64,000 bases of DNA from Rhodospirillales bacterium (lineage in GTDB: Bacteria; Pseudomonadota; Alphaproteobacteria; Rhodospirillales; Casp-alpha2). This document shows positions 24,940 through 33,833 of the stretch, piece by piece; position 1 is the stretch's first letter; the number at the start of each line of letters is the position of its first letter. The notes under the pieces were generated by a model. It was not told the DNA's origin and made no database searches. It saw only the letters and a program-made list of their open reading frames with translations. The DNA lies in the NCBI GenBank assembly GCA_017644185.1, contig JAEPMA010000006.1:1-64000 (forward strand), written 5' to 3'. The translations under genes and the position numbers were made by a program.

Positions 24940-26112
24940 ATGAACACCCTTCAGAAGCCGGACGTGCGTCCGGCGAACCCCAATTTCTCATCCGGACCCT
25001 GCTCCAAACGTCCTGGCTGGCGCCCCGACGTGCTGGCGAACGCCTTTCTCGGCCGTTCGCACCGCCACGCCACCGGCAAGAAGCTTTTAAAAGAAGTCAT
25101 CGACCGCACCCGCGAGGTCCTCAAACTTCCCGAGGGCTATCGGGTCGGCATCGTGCCCGCGTCCGACACGGGCGCCGTCGAAATGGCGATGTGGTCGGTC
25201 TTGGGGCCGCGCGGCGTCGAGGTGTTGTCGTGGGAAAGCTTCGGCAAGCAGTGGGCGGTCGACGTCCAGAAACAACTCAAGCTCGACGACGTGAAGCTGA
25301 CAGACGCGCCTTATGGGGAGATTCCGGATCTTTCGAAGGTCGATTTCTCGCGCGACGTCATCTTCACCTGGAACGGCACGACGGGCGGTGTGAAATCACC
25401 CAATGGCGACTGGATTCCGGCGGACCGCGAGGGGCTGACCATCGTCGATGGGACGTCGGCGGTGTTCGCGATGGATATGCCATGGGACAAGATCGATATC
25501 TGCACGTATTCCTGGCAGAAGGCGATGGGCGGTGAAGCGGCGCACGGGATGCTGGTGCTGAGCCCGCGCGCCGTCGAGCGGATCGAAAGCTACGATCCCC
25601 CATGGCCGATGCCGAAAGTCTTCCGGATGAAGAAGGGCGACAAGCTCAACGAGGAAGTGTTCGAAGGGATCACCATCAACACACCCTCGATGCTGTGCGT
25701 CGAGGATGCGCTGGACGGCCTCAAGTGGGCGGAATCCATCGGTGGTTTGAACGCGCTTCTAAAGCGCGTGAACAGCAGTTTCACCGCGCTGAGCGCGTGG
25801 GTCGACAGCGCCGACTGGATCGATTTCATCTGCAAGGACCCGTCCGTCCGCTCGGATACCTCGGTCGTTCTCGTCGTCACCGACCCTTGGTTCACGGAGA
25901 TGGACGAAGCCAACCAGCGCGATTTCATCAAAAAACTGACCGGGCTTCTGGATAAAGAGGGTGCCGCTTTCGATATCGGGTCTCACCGCGACGCCCCTCC
26001 GGGCCTTCGCATCTGGTGCGGCGCCACCGTCGAGGCCAGCGATATCGCAGCGCTTGGTCCTTGGCTCGATTGGGGATTTCATACCGTTAAATCCGAACTC
26101 CAGGAGGCTTGA
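24940..26112 (+). CDS. serC: Phosphoserine aminotransferase SerC
   Basis: The protein has 390 residues from the ATG at 24940, placed by AAAGGAGA; an upstream GTG at 24886 would run through the leader and is rejected. It is a PLP class V aminotransferase of the longer alphaproteobacterial SerC type. The PLP lysine is K194 in YSWQKAMGG, with the ASDTGAVEMAMW and FTWNGTTGG phosphate/substrate loops before it. It converts 3-phosphohydroxypyruvate and glutamate to phosphoserine. Its stop is 3 bp before the serA start, so the two serine-pathway genes are translated together under one leader. Confidence 0.93.
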   Translation: MNTLQKPDVRPANPNFSSGPCSKRPGWRPDVLANAFLGRSHRHATGKKLLKEVIDRTREVLKLPEGYRVGIVPASDTGAVEMAMWSVLGPRGVEVLSWESFGKQWAVDVQKQLKLDDVKLTDAPYGEIPDLSKVDFSRDVIFTWNGTTGGVKSPNGDWIPADREGLTIVDGTSAVFAMDMPWDKIDICTYSWQKAMGGEAAHGMLVLSPRAVERIESYDPPWPMPKVFRMKKGDKLNEEVFEGITINTPSMLCVEDALDGLKWAESIGGLNALLKRVNSSFTALSAWVDSADWIDFICKDPSVRSDTSVVLVVTDPWFTEMDEANQRDFIKKLTGLLDKEGAAFDIGSHRDAPPGLRIWCGATVEASDIAALGPWLDWGFHTVKSELQEA

Positions 26113-26115
26113 GCC

Positions 26116-27690
26116 ATGCCGAAAGTTCTGATTTCCGACAAGATGTCGCCGCTTGCCGCCGACGTCTTCGAACAGCGTGGGATCGAGGTCGATGTCATCA
26201 CCGACATGGACAAGGATCAGCTCTCGGAGAAGATCGGTGAATACGACGGGATCGCGATCCGTTCCGCGACCAAGATCACGCCCAAAACGCTCGCCAATCC
26301 GGGCAACCTGAAAGTCATCGGCCGCGCCGGGATCGGTGTCGACAACGTCGACGTGAAAGCGGCGACGGGGGCCGGGATCGTCGTGATGAACACCCCTTTC
26401 GGGAATGCCATCACGACCGCCGAGCACGCCATCACAATGATGCTGTCGCTGGCCCGCCAAATTCCCGCGGCGAATGCCTCGACCCACGCCGGCAAGTGGG
26501 AGAAATCCCGCTTCATGGGGGTCGAGTTGATGGGCAAGACCCTGGGGATTATCGGTTGCGGGAATATCGGCGCCATCGTCGCCGACCGGGCGCAGGGTCT
26601 TAAAATGAAGGTGATCGCGTTCGATCCGTTCTTGTCGGAAGAACGCGCGCAATCGCTGGGTGTGGAGAAAGTCACGCTCGATGAGCTTCTCCCCCGCGCC
26701 GACTTTATCAGCCTGCACACCCCGTTGACCGACCAAACCCGGAATATCCTGGGGGCCGATGCGCTCAACAAGACCAAACCGGGGGTGCGGATCGTCAACT
26801 GCGCGCGCGGCGGACTGGTCGACGAACTGGCCCTCAAGGCGGCGATCGAATCCGGGCACGTCGCGGGCGCCGCACTCGACGTCTACGCGGAAGAACCCGC
26901 CAAGGATAATCCGCTGTTCGGGATGGAGCAGGTGGTTTGCACACCGCATCTGGGGGCGTCCACGTCAGAGGCGCAGGAAAAGGTCGCGGTGCAGGTCGCC
27001 GAGCAGATGGCCGATTATCTGATCAGCGGGGCCGTCACCAACGCGCTTAACATGGCGTCGGTGACCGCCGAAGAAGCGCCGAAGCTGAAGCCTTATATGG
27101 CGTTAGCCGAGCAATTGGGGGCGTTCGCAGGCCAGGCGACACTGAGCGCCATCAAGGGGATCGAAATCCGCTACGAAGGCGATGTCTCGACGCTCAACAC
27201 CAAGCCGCTGACGGCGATCGTCCTCAAGGGGCTTTTGGGTCCGCTTTTGGAAGGCGTCAATATGGTCAACGCGCCGATCATCGCCGAGGACCGCAATATC
27301 AAGATTCTCGAAGCGAAGTCGGAAACGGCGGGTGATTACCACACCCTCGTCACCGTGACCGTGACGACGGAGAACCAGGAACGGTCGATCAAGGGGACGC
27401 TGTTCAACCATGAACCGCGCATCGTCGAGATCAAGGGCATCCACATCGATGCCAAGCTGGGGCCGAACATGCTCTATATCGCCAACCACGATAAACCCGG
27501 GCTGATTGGTGCGCTCGGGACCGTGTTGGGTGAAGCGGGCGTCAACATCGCGACCTTTAACCTGGGTCGTGCGAGCGAAGGCGGGGACGCCATCGCCCTG
27601 ATCGAGATCGACGGTCAGCCGCCGGCAGCGGTGCTGGCCCAGGTGCAGAGTCTTCAACACGTGATGCATGCGATCCCGATGCGATTCTAG
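26116..27690 (+). CDS. serA: D-3-phosphoglycerate dehydrogenase SerA
   Basis: The protein has 524 residues, the long form with substrate, NAD-binding, ASB and ACT domains in that order. Key parts are AGIGVDNVDVKAA, the Rossmann GIIGCGNIGAIVADRA, the substrate arginine region NCARGGLVDE, catalytic CTPHLGASTSEAQ with the active histidine, and a C-terminal ACT domain beginning near NMLYIANHDKPGLIGALGTV. It oxidises 3-phosphoglycerate in the first step of serine synthesis, and the ACT domain usually senses serine. GGAGG lies inside the serC end. It is cotranscribed with serC. Confidence 0.95.
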   Translation: MPKVLISDKMSPLAADVFEQRGIEVDVITDMDKDQLSEKIGEYDGIAIRSATKITPKTLANPGNLKVIGRAGIGVDNVDVKAATGAGIVVMNTPFGNAITTAEHAITMMLSLARQIPAANASTHAGKWEKSRFMGVELMGKTLGIIGCGNIGAIVADRAQGLKMKVIAFDPFLSEERAQSLGVEKVTLDELLPRADFISLHTPLTDQTRNILGADALNKTKPGVRIVNCARGGLVDELALKAAIESGHVAGAALDVYAEEPAKDNPLFGMEQVVCTPHLGASTSEAQEKVAVQVAEQMADYLISGAVTNALNMASVTAEEAPKLKPYMALAEQLGAFAGQATLSAIKGIEIRYEGDVSTLNTKPLTAIVLKGLLGPLLEGVNMVNAPIIAEDRNIKILEAKSETAGDYHTLVTVTVTTENQERSIKGTLFNHEPRIVEIKGIHIDAKLGPNMLYIANHDKPGLIGALGTVLGEAGVNIATFNLGRASEGGDAIALIEIDGQPPAAVLAQVQSLQHVMHAIPMRF

Positions 27691-27712
27691 ATAAATATAA
27701 AGGGGAGGAAGA

Positions 27713-28411
27713 ATGACGGAAGCGACAACGGACAATCCGGTCGGACATGATCTTGAGGCGGAATCGGCCGAGGTCTTGGACGTGTTGGCGAAAGGCGGGA
27801 TCGCGATCATCCCGCTCAATGTGGCTTACGCCATTCTGGGGCAGACGGAATCGGCGATCCGAAAGATCTTCGAGGTCAAACAGCGGAGCTTTGACAAACC
27901 TTCGGGTAATTTCGGCAGTGCCGCCGCGTCCGCCGACCTACACATATTGACGGACGAGGGGGTGGCCCTTCGGACCGCGTTGATCGAGGACGCCGATCTG
28001 CCGTTTTCCATCGTCGCCGAATACCGCAAGGATCACCCGTTCTTAAGTAACGTCGACCCCTTCGTACTTTCGACCAGCACGAAGGGAACGACGATGGACA
28101 TGCTGATGAACGCGGGACCGCTTCATAACGCGCTTGCGAAGCTGAGCTACGAGCGCAAGACGCCGGTATTCGGCTCAAGCGCCAACCAATCGCTTTCCGG
28201 GTCCAAGTACACGATCAGTGATATCGAGCCGGCGGTTTTGGATGCCGCCGATATCATCATCGATCACGGTCGCTGCCGGGACGCCAACGATCAGGGCATG
28301 TCGTCGACGATTATCGACTTCAGGGACTGGTCGGTGGTGCGCGCCGGCTGCCGCTTCGACGAGATCAAAGCCTTCGCCAAGGCGCGTTTCGGCATTTCCC
28401 TCGGCGCCTGA
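27713..28411 (+). CDS. Sua5/YciO/YrdC-domain protein with altered motifs
   Basis: The protein has 232 residues. The overall pattern is YrdC-like: GGIAIIPLNVAYAILG in place of the usual PTDTVYGLG, a KQRSFDKPSG segment where K-R-P is expected, PFSIVAEYR, and SSANQSLSG where true members have S-x-A-N-x-SG. The domain binds RNA or nucleotide and in TsaC/Sua5 makes threonylcarbamoyl-AMP for tRNA. The divergent first motif argues against that job here. It starts 22 bp after serA with GGGGAGGAA ahead, so it may belong to the serine operon. Function not assigned. Confidence 0.65.
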   Translation: MTEATTDNPVGHDLEAESAEVLDVLAKGGIAIIPLNVAYAILGQTESAIRKIFEVKQRSFDKPSGNFGSAAASADLHILTDEGVALRTALIEDADLPFSIVAEYRKDHPFLSNVDPFVLSTSTKGTTMDMLMNAGPLHNALAKLSYERKTPVFGSSANQSLSGSKYTISDIEPAVLDAADIIIDHGRCRDANDQGMSSTIIDFRDWSVVRAGCRFDEIKAFAKARFGISLGA

Positions 28412-28542
28412 TCCCCGGATTCCAGCTGAATTTCCCAACTATTCGCTGTACTCGGTTGGTCCAAAATTTCACAAGTTTATCTGTTGCAATAAATAACAAT
28501 TACAATATGTCTATGGAGTATTCATAACCCTCGGAGGATATC

Positions 28543-29202
28543 ATGAGTTTAAGACTGAATAGCGAAGCGCCGAATTTCACGGCGGAAACGACCGAAGGCA
28601 CCATCGACTTCCATGAATGGATCGGTGACGGCTGGGCGGTGTTGTTTTCGCATCCCAAGGATTTCACACCCATCTGCACCACCGAGCTGGGCTATGCGGC
28701 GAAACTGAAGCCCGATTTCGAAAGCCGGAACTGCAAGATCATCGGCCTCAGCGTCGACCCGGTATCGGACCATGTCGAATGGGCGAAGGACATCGAAAGT
28801 TCGCAGGGCTATGCGGTCAACTATCCGATGATCGGGGATGAAAACCTGAAAGTCGCCAAGCTTTATGACATGCTGCCTGATGATGCGGGCGATAGTGCCG
28901 AAGGCCGCACGGCGGTCGATAACCTGACGGCCCGGACGGTGTTCATTATCGGGCCCGACAAGAAGATCAAGGCGTCGCTTACGTATCCGATGAGCACGGG
29001 CCGGAATTTTTATGAAATCCTGAGGTTGCTGGATTCCTGCCAGCTCACCGCGAAAGAGCAGGTCGCGACCCCGGTCAACTGGAAGCAGGGCGAGGATGTG
29101 GTGATCGTGCCGGCCGTCAACGACGAGGCCGCGAAAGCGAAGTATCCGGACGGCTGGAAATCACCGCTGCCGTATCTCCGGATCGTCCCGGCGCCGAAGT
29201 GA
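28543..29202 (+). CDS. 1-Cys peroxiredoxin (Prx6-type)
   Basis: The protein has 219 residues with the peroxidatic cysteine C45 in HPKDFTPICTTELGY and the long C-terminal extension (VNWKQGEDVVIVP, GWKSPLPYLRIVP) that marks the Prx6 group. It reduces hydrogen peroxide and alkyl or lipid peroxides in the cytoplasm. TCGGAGGA precedes the ATG. An AT-rich upstream region (28440-28520) carries TTGCAA (28484-28489) with TATGTC 16 bp later, a weak promoter candidate. It looks like a monocistronic stress gene, ended by repeats and a hairpin downstream. Confidence 0.93.
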   Translation: MSLRLNSEAPNFTAETTEGTIDFHEWIGDGWAVLFSHPKDFTPICTTELGYAAKLKPDFESRNCKIIGLSVDPVSDHVEWAKDIESSQGYAVNYPMIGDENLKVAKLYDMLPDDAGDSAEGRTAVDNLTARTVFIIGPDKKIKASLTYPMSTGRNFYEILRLLDSCQLTAKEQVATPVNWKQGEDVVIVPAVNDEAAKAKYPDGWKSPLPYLRIVPAPK

Positions 29203-29220
29203 CGGATAATATTGTGACTT

Positions 29221-29297
29221 TGTCATTCCGGCGGATGCCGGAATCCAGAGTGTTGCGGTGATTCGTCTCGACCCCGGCTTGCGCCGGGGTGACGAGA
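29221..29297. repeat. Bipartite intergenic palindrome (GTCATTCCGG type)
   Basis: Two hairpins, ATTCCGGC-GGAT-GCCGGAAT (29225-29244) and ACCCCGGC-TTGC-GCCGGGGT (29271-29290), are bracketed by GTCA and TGAC so the whole is itself an inverted repeat. Elements of this form are scattered through many proteobacterial genomes. It sits directly after the peroxiredoxin gene. Confidence 0.7.
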
Positions 29298-29313
29298 AAT
29301 AAAGCAGACTCAA

Positions 29314-29346
29314 AGAGCCCCGGCCACATGGGTGGTCCGGGGCTCT
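29314..29346 (+). terminator. Strong hairpin, probable terminator
   Basis: AGAGCCCCGG (29314-29323) pairs perfectly with CCGGGGCTCT (29337-29346) over 10 bp around a 13-nt loop. Four T residues follow five bases later, so the U tract is weak. It is the likely end of the peroxiredoxin transcript. Confidence 0.55.
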
Positions 29347-29844
29347 CGCGGTTTTACCGCTGTCCGCGCCGAGCGCGAACGTCTGTCCCTGCCTGCCGCC
29401 GGTCGGCGGGCAAGCCAAATAACGTATTCAGTTTTTCAAGCGATTAACGATCCGCCACGTCCCGGCCGGGTGACGTTTAAACTCAGGCGAAACGTGGCCC
29501 CGGGCATCGCCGGGGCCAGGGACTATGGTCCGGTGGAGCCTCCATGCGACTTCTCCTGATTGTTTAGGGGCTATCTCTCCCGATAGCCCATCGTCGGAAT
29601 CGTACGCCCGTTGGATTCCGCTTTCAACGTCACTCCGGTTGCATTTTGTAAACGGCGCGAAGCGGGTACCGGGACGCGGTGTCAGGCCGCAAGATCGGCT
29701 TCAGCCGGGGGGGGGTGGGGGTGACACGAAAAAAAATCGCGCGGCATTAAGTCCCGCTTGTCGGCAATCAAGAAAGGGAATAGCGTTTTTTTCATCAACG
29801 TCGAAACCGCCAAAAGCGGTCACACATCCATTGGGAGAAAACGC
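29347..29844. other. Gene-free stretch ahead of the TRAP transporter
   Basis: No convincing gene is present. Contents seen: hairpin GGGCTATC-TCTCCC-GATAGCCC (29568-29589), a run of nine G residues (29707-29715) soon followed by an A-rich run (29729-29736), and a ribosome site GGGAGA before the ATG at 29845. The homopolymer runs could be slippery. Open frames crossing here are short, cross the repeats and have no family resemblance. Confidence 0.5.
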
Positions 29845-30789
29845 ATGCGTGCATTTGTTAAGGCGGGCGCCTTTGCTTCTGCTGTTATGTTTGCTGTGGT
29901 TGGATCGGCATCCGCTGCCGACCTTAAACTCGTTACCGGTCCGCAGGGCGGATCGTGGTATCCGCTCGGTGGCGCTCTTAAGAACCTGATCGAAAAAGAG
30001 ATCGCCGGTTCCAACGTCCAAGTCGGCCCCGGTGCCGGTATCGCCAACGTCAAGGCTATCGAAGCCGGCAAGGCGGATATCGGTTTCGCAAACTCGGTTT
30101 CGACGGTCGACGCCATCAACGGTAAGGCGCCGTTCGAGAAGAAGTATACGAACGTCTGCAACGTCGCCACCCTCTACCCGCAGTACTTCCAGGTCGTGAC
30201 GCTCGCCGAGAGCGGCATCAAGACGCCTGCTGACCTCAAGGGCAAGGCCCTGACGACCCAGAAAAAGGGCAACACCGGCGAGCAGATCACCGTGCATCTG
30301 CTTGAGGCTTACGGCCTTAGTTACAGCGACCTGCCGAAGGTCAACCAGGGCTCCTACACCGACTCCGTCAACCAGTTGAAGGACGGCAACGCTGATTGGT
30401 TCACGTTGGGCACGACCGCCCCCGCCAGCGCCATCATGGACCTCGCCGCATCGCGCGATGTCATGCTGGTGCCGATCCCGGACGACGGTCTGGCCAACAT
30501 GCAGAAAATCAACCCCGGCTATAAGCGGATCGTGATCAAGGCCGGGACTTACCCGAAACAGACCGCTGACGTCGGCACGGTCGGTTACGCCACGCATGTC
30601 ATCGCGCGTTGCGATCTCGATGCCAAAACGGTCGAAGGCGTGCTGAACGCCATGGCGGGCGGTATCGGCGACCTGGCGGCCATTGCCAAGGCGATGGCAG
30701 GTGCCGACCCGAAGGCGATGGCGCTCGATATCGGCGTGCCGTTACACGGTGGCGCCACGGCCTTTTACAAGTCGAAAGGCGCTCTCTGA
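29845..30789 (+). CDS. TAXI-family TRAP transporter substrate-binding protein
   Basis: The protein has 314 residues from the ATG at 29845 (GGGAGA nine bases before it). The frame is open further upstream, but those codons are not protein-like. A signal peptide of ~23 residues ends in ASAAD. The TAXI opening LVTGPQGGSWYPLGGAL is clear, followed by GPGAGIANVKAIEAGKADI, typical of periplasmic binding proteins of TRAP-TAXI systems. It binds a carboxylate or amino acid and delivers it to the fused permease encoded 86 bp downstream. Known TAXI ligands include glutamate and 2-oxoglutarate, but the ligand here is unknown. Confidence 0.92.
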   Translation: MRAFVKAGAFASAVMFAVVGSASAADLKLVTGPQGGSWYPLGGALKNLIEKEIAGSNVQVGPGAGIANVKAIEAGKADIGFANSVSTVDAINGKAPFEKKYTNVCNVATLYPQYFQVVTLAESGIKTPADLKGKALTTQKKGNTGEQITVHLLEAYGLSYSDLPKVNQGSYTDSVNQLKDGNADWFTLGTTAPASAIMDLAASRDVMLVPIPDDGLANMQKINPGYKRIVIKAGTYPKQTADVGTVGYATHVIARCDLDAKTVEGVLNAMAGGIGDLAAIAKAMAGADPKAMALDIGVPLHGGATAFYKSKGAL

Positions 30790-30875
30790 GCCTGACGCTT
30801 TAACCTGAGTATCCTCCTCTGCGGTGCTTCTCCGGAAGCGCTGCAGGGGAGCCTTTATGCGGTTGGAGTAGCCAT

Positions 30876-32723
30876 ATGTTCAGCGGTAAGAATTGGGCAT
30901 GGTATGCCGTCACAATCGTTGGCGCCGCCATGTCGGGCTATCATCTTTACGTCGCGTTCTTCGGTTCGCCCGATGCACAGCTTTTTCGCACCACACACCT
31001 GGCCTTCGCGCTGGTGATGGCGTTCCTGATGTCGCCGTGCTTCCCGCGCAAGGACGGCACGCCGGGCTGGCCCGATCTTGTTCTGGTGGGGGCCTCGCTG
31101 TTGGCATGTGGTTACCAGTTCTGGGCCAAGGACTATATCGACAATCGCATGATCTATGTCGACGATCTGGCGACCGGCGACTGGATTTTCGGCCTGCTGA
31201 TGATCGCCGTGCTTCTGGAAGCGACCCGGCGCCTGATGGGCCTCGTGCTGCCGGTCACCGCACTTATCTTTGTCGGCTACGGTCTCTTTATTCACGGCAC
31301 CGACCTCGGCCCGATGCTCGAACAGTTGTATCTGACGACCGACGGCATCCTCGGTATTCCGGTCAGCGTGTCCGCAACATACGTGGTGCTGTTCATCCTT
31401 TTCGGCGCGTTCGTCGAACGTACCGGCACCGGTAAGCTGTTCATGGATTTCGCGATGTCGCTGACCGGTCACACGGCAGGCGGCCCGGCCAAGGTCGCGT
31501 GCATCACAAGCGCCATGTTCGGCACCGTATCCGGAAGCGCCGTCGCCAACGTCATGACCACGGGCACGTTTTCGATCCCGCTGATGAAGCGGATCGGATA
31601 CCGCCCCGCTTTTGCCGGCGCGGTGGAAGCCGTCGCGTCCACGGGCGGTCAGATTATGCCGCCGATCATGGGCGCGGCCGCCTTCGTCATGGCCGAGTTC
31701 ATGGGCATTGCCTATCTCGAAGTCGCCAAGTACGCCCTGATTCCGGCCGTGCTTTATTTCGGTGCGCTGTTCATGGCGGTGCATTTCGAAGCGCGTCGCG
31801 TCGGCATGGTCGGCCTGCCCAAGTCGGAATTGCCGTCGTTGAAAGAGACGTTGAAAACCAGCGGCCATCTCTTCATCCCGCTGGTTGTCATCGTCGGTGT
31901 CCTAATCGCCGGTTTCAGCGCGCCGTTCGCCGCGCTTTGCGGTATTTTCTCGGTGTTTCCCACCATCATGCTGCGCAAATCGAGCCGCCAGCATCTCAAT
32001 CCGCGAAACATGCTGGAAGCGCTGGTCGACGGGGCCAAGAACGCGGTCGGGGTCGCGCTTGCCTGTGGTTGCGCCGGGATCGTCATCGGCGTGATCGCAC
32101 TGTCCGGTCTCGGCATCGAGTTTACCAGTTTCGTTCTCGACATTTCGCAGAACTCGCTGGTCGTGGCGTTGTTCCTGACCATGCTCGCCGGCATCATTCT
32201 CGGTATGGGGATGCCGACGACCCCGGCATACATCATGCAGGTCGCCCTGCTGGTGCCGGCGGTCGTGAAATTGGGCGTCACCGTCGAGGCGGCGCACATG
32301 TTCGTGTTCTATTTCGCCATTCTGTCGGCGATCACACCGCCGGTCGCGCTGGCTGTCTATGCGGCGAACGGGATTTCCGGCGCCGGGTTGTGGGAGTCCG
32401 GGGTGGCTGCGGTGAAGTTGGGGCTGACCGGCTACATCATTCCGTTCATGTTCGTGTTCGGCCCGTCACTGCTTCTCATCGGCGCCTGGCACACCATCGC
32501 GTTGACGACGGTTTCGGCGATTTCGGGGGTGGTGCTGCTGGCCGCCGGGCTACACGGATACCTGATTGCCCACGCACCGATGTGGCAGCGCGTCCTGATG
32601 GTGGCGGCGGCGATCTGCCTGATCAAGCCGGGGCTCTATACGGATGCGGCGGGGATCGCGCTGGCGCTTATCGTCATCGTCGGGCAGACCGTTGAACGCA
32701 GGCGGGCGCAAACCAGCGGGTGA
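30876..32723 (+). CDS. TRAP transporter fused permease (DctQM-type)
   Basis: The inner-membrane protein has 615 residues. The first ~150 residues form a four-helix DctQ-like part, and the rest a DctM-like part with GHTAGGPAKVACITSAMFG, GSAVANVMTTGTFSIPLMK, GGQIMPPIMGAAAFVMAEF and GMGMPTTPAYIMQ, all hallmarks of TRAP large subunits fused to the small one, the usual form for TAXI systems. Transport is Na+ or H+ driven. GGAGTAG precedes the ATG. It forms an operon with the binding protein upstream. No catabolic gene adjoins it, so the substrate cannot be guessed from context. Confidence 0.93.
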   Translation: MFSGKNWAWYAVTIVGAAMSGYHLYVAFFGSPDAQLFRTTHLAFALVMAFLMSPCFPRKDGTPGWPDLVLVGASLLACGYQFWAKDYIDNRMIYVDDLATGDWIFGLLMIAVLLEATRRLMGLVLPVTALIFVGYGLFIHGTDLGPMLEQLYLTTDGILGIPVSVSATYVVLFILFGAFVERTGTGKLFMDFAMSLTGHTAGGPAKVACITSAMFGTVSGSAVANVMTTGTFSIPLMKRIGYRPAFAGAVEAVASTGGQIMPPIMGAAAFVMAEFMGIAYLEVAKYALIPAVLYFGALFMAVHFEARRVGMVGLPKSELPSLKETLKTSGHLFIPLVVIVGVLIAGFSAPFAALCGIFSVFPTIMLRKSSRQHLNPRNMLEALVDGAKNAVGVALACGCAGIVIGVIALSGLGIEFTSFVLDISQNSLVVALFLTMLAGIILGMGMPTTPAYIMQVALLVPAVVKLGVTVEAAHMFVFYFAILSAITPPVALAVYAANGISGAGLWESGVAAVKLGLTGYIIPFMFVFGPSLLLIGAWHTIALTTVSAISGVVLLAAGLHGYLIAHAPMWQRVLMVAAAICLIKPGLYTDAAGIALALIVIVGQTVERRRAQTSG

Positions 32724-32763
32724 TGTCCGCCTCGCTACCGGCGTCTGAAAGTATTTTATAAAT

Positions 32764-32850
32764 CGTCACCGTGAACTTGATTCACGGTCCATCTATGTTC
32801 GGCCGAAAGACACCTCGCCTCACGGGTGCTGAATCGAGTTCAGCATGACG
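32764..32850. repeat. Intergenic repeat B, copy 1 (CGTCA...TGACG, 87 bp)
   Basis: The element starts CGTCA and ends TGACG. It contains two hairpins, CCGTGAA-CTTGA-TTCACGG (32769-32787) and TGCTGAA-TCGAG-TTCAGCA (32827-32845). It lies between the convergent TRAP permease and metA. A second copy of nearly equal length is at 49292-49380. Confidence 0.75.
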
Positions 32851-32865
32851 ATGGGGGGGGATGTG

Positions 32866-33819
32866 TCAGGCTGCGTCGTCGGCTTTCGGCACGGCGGGGC
32901 GGTCGTCGCCGATTTTATCGAGGTCGTAGGGCGTGCCCTGGTAGATCCAGTTGATCCAGTTCCCAAACAGGATGTGCGCGTTGGCGCGCCAGGTGTTGAC
33001 CGGCTCGCGGGAAGGATCGTCGTCGGGGTAATAGTTCCGGGGGACTTCGATCTCCGCACCCTTGGCGACGTCGCGGCTGTATTCATCGCCGAGCGTGGTC
33101 GAGTCGTATTCCAGGTGATTGAACATCTGCACATGGTTCAAAATCGGATCGAACACCAATGCCATGCCGGCGTCGTCGGACTCTGCAAGGATTTCGAGGT
33201 GCTTGAACTTCGCCAGGTCTTCGCGGTGATTTTCGGTGTGACGCGATACCGGGATCGGGATCGTGTCGTTGAGCCCCCGCATCAGGGGCGAAGTCGAGTC
33301 CAGAACCTTGTGCGGGAACACACCGAACGCTTTCCCCGGCAGAAGATACTTCGGGATTTTATAGAAGTGATAGAGCGCCGCCTGCGCGCCCCAGCACAAA
33401 TTGAAGCACCCGTGCACGTTGCTGCGTGACCATTCGAAGATGTCGCAGAGTTCGGGCCAGTAGCGGACGTCTTCGAAAGGCAGTTTTTCGATCGGGGCGC
33501 CGGTGACGATCAGGCCGTCGTACTTTTGCTCTTTGACGTCGGCCCATGGCTCGTAGAAGTGCAGAAGATGCTCTTCCGACGTCGTCTTCGGCTTGTGGGA
33601 GCTGAGCGACAGTAACGTGCATTCGATCTGCAAGGGTGTTGCGCCAAGGACGCGGGCGAGCTGCGTCTCGGTTTTGATCTTCTCCGGCATCAGGTTCAGG
33701 ATTGCGATCTTTAAAGGGCGGATATCCTGACGGATGGCGTCGTCGTCATCGATAATGGGGACGCCTTCCTTTTCGAGCACCTTGCGCGCGGGCAGTTCTG
33801 TCGGAATTTTGATCGGCAT
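32866..33819 (-). CDS. metA: Homoserine O-acyltransferase MetA, predicted acetyl-CoA type
   Basis: The protein has 317 residues of the MetA family (class I amidotransferase-like fold). The catalytic set is exact in numbering: C142 (CFNLCWGAQ), H235 and E237 (FNHLEYD). The acyl-donor switch at residue 111 is Glu (GAPIEKLPFED). MetA enzymes with Glu111 use acetyl-CoA, those with Gly111 use succinyl-CoA, so this one should make O-acetylhomoserine for methionine synthesis. It starts 14 bp after the P-loop gene stop on the same strand and is probably co-transcribed with it. No SAM riboswitch could be recognised upstream. Confidence 0.93.
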   Translation of the reverse strand: MPIKIPTELPARKVLEKEGVPIIDDDDAIRQDIRPLKIAILNLMPEKIKTETQLARVLGATPLQIECTLLSLSSHKPKTTSEEHLLHFYEPWADVKEQKYDGLIVTGAPIEKLPFEDVRYWPELCDIFEWSRSNVHGCFNLCWGAQAALYHFYKIPKYLLPGKAFGVFPHKVLDSTSPLMRGLNDTIPIPVSRHTENHREDLAKFKHLEILAESDDAGMALVFDPILNHVQMFNHLEYDSTTLGDEYSRDVAKGAEIEVPRNYYPDDDPSREPVNTWRANAHILFGNWINWIYQGTPYDLDKIGDDRPAVPKADDAA

Positions 33820-33833
33820 TGTTCTTATTGTCC

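Noticed and set aside
29525-29989. 154-codon plus-strand frame before the TRAP genes
   Set aside because: It crosses repeats and the G run, overlaps the binding protein in another frame and has no protein-like composition.
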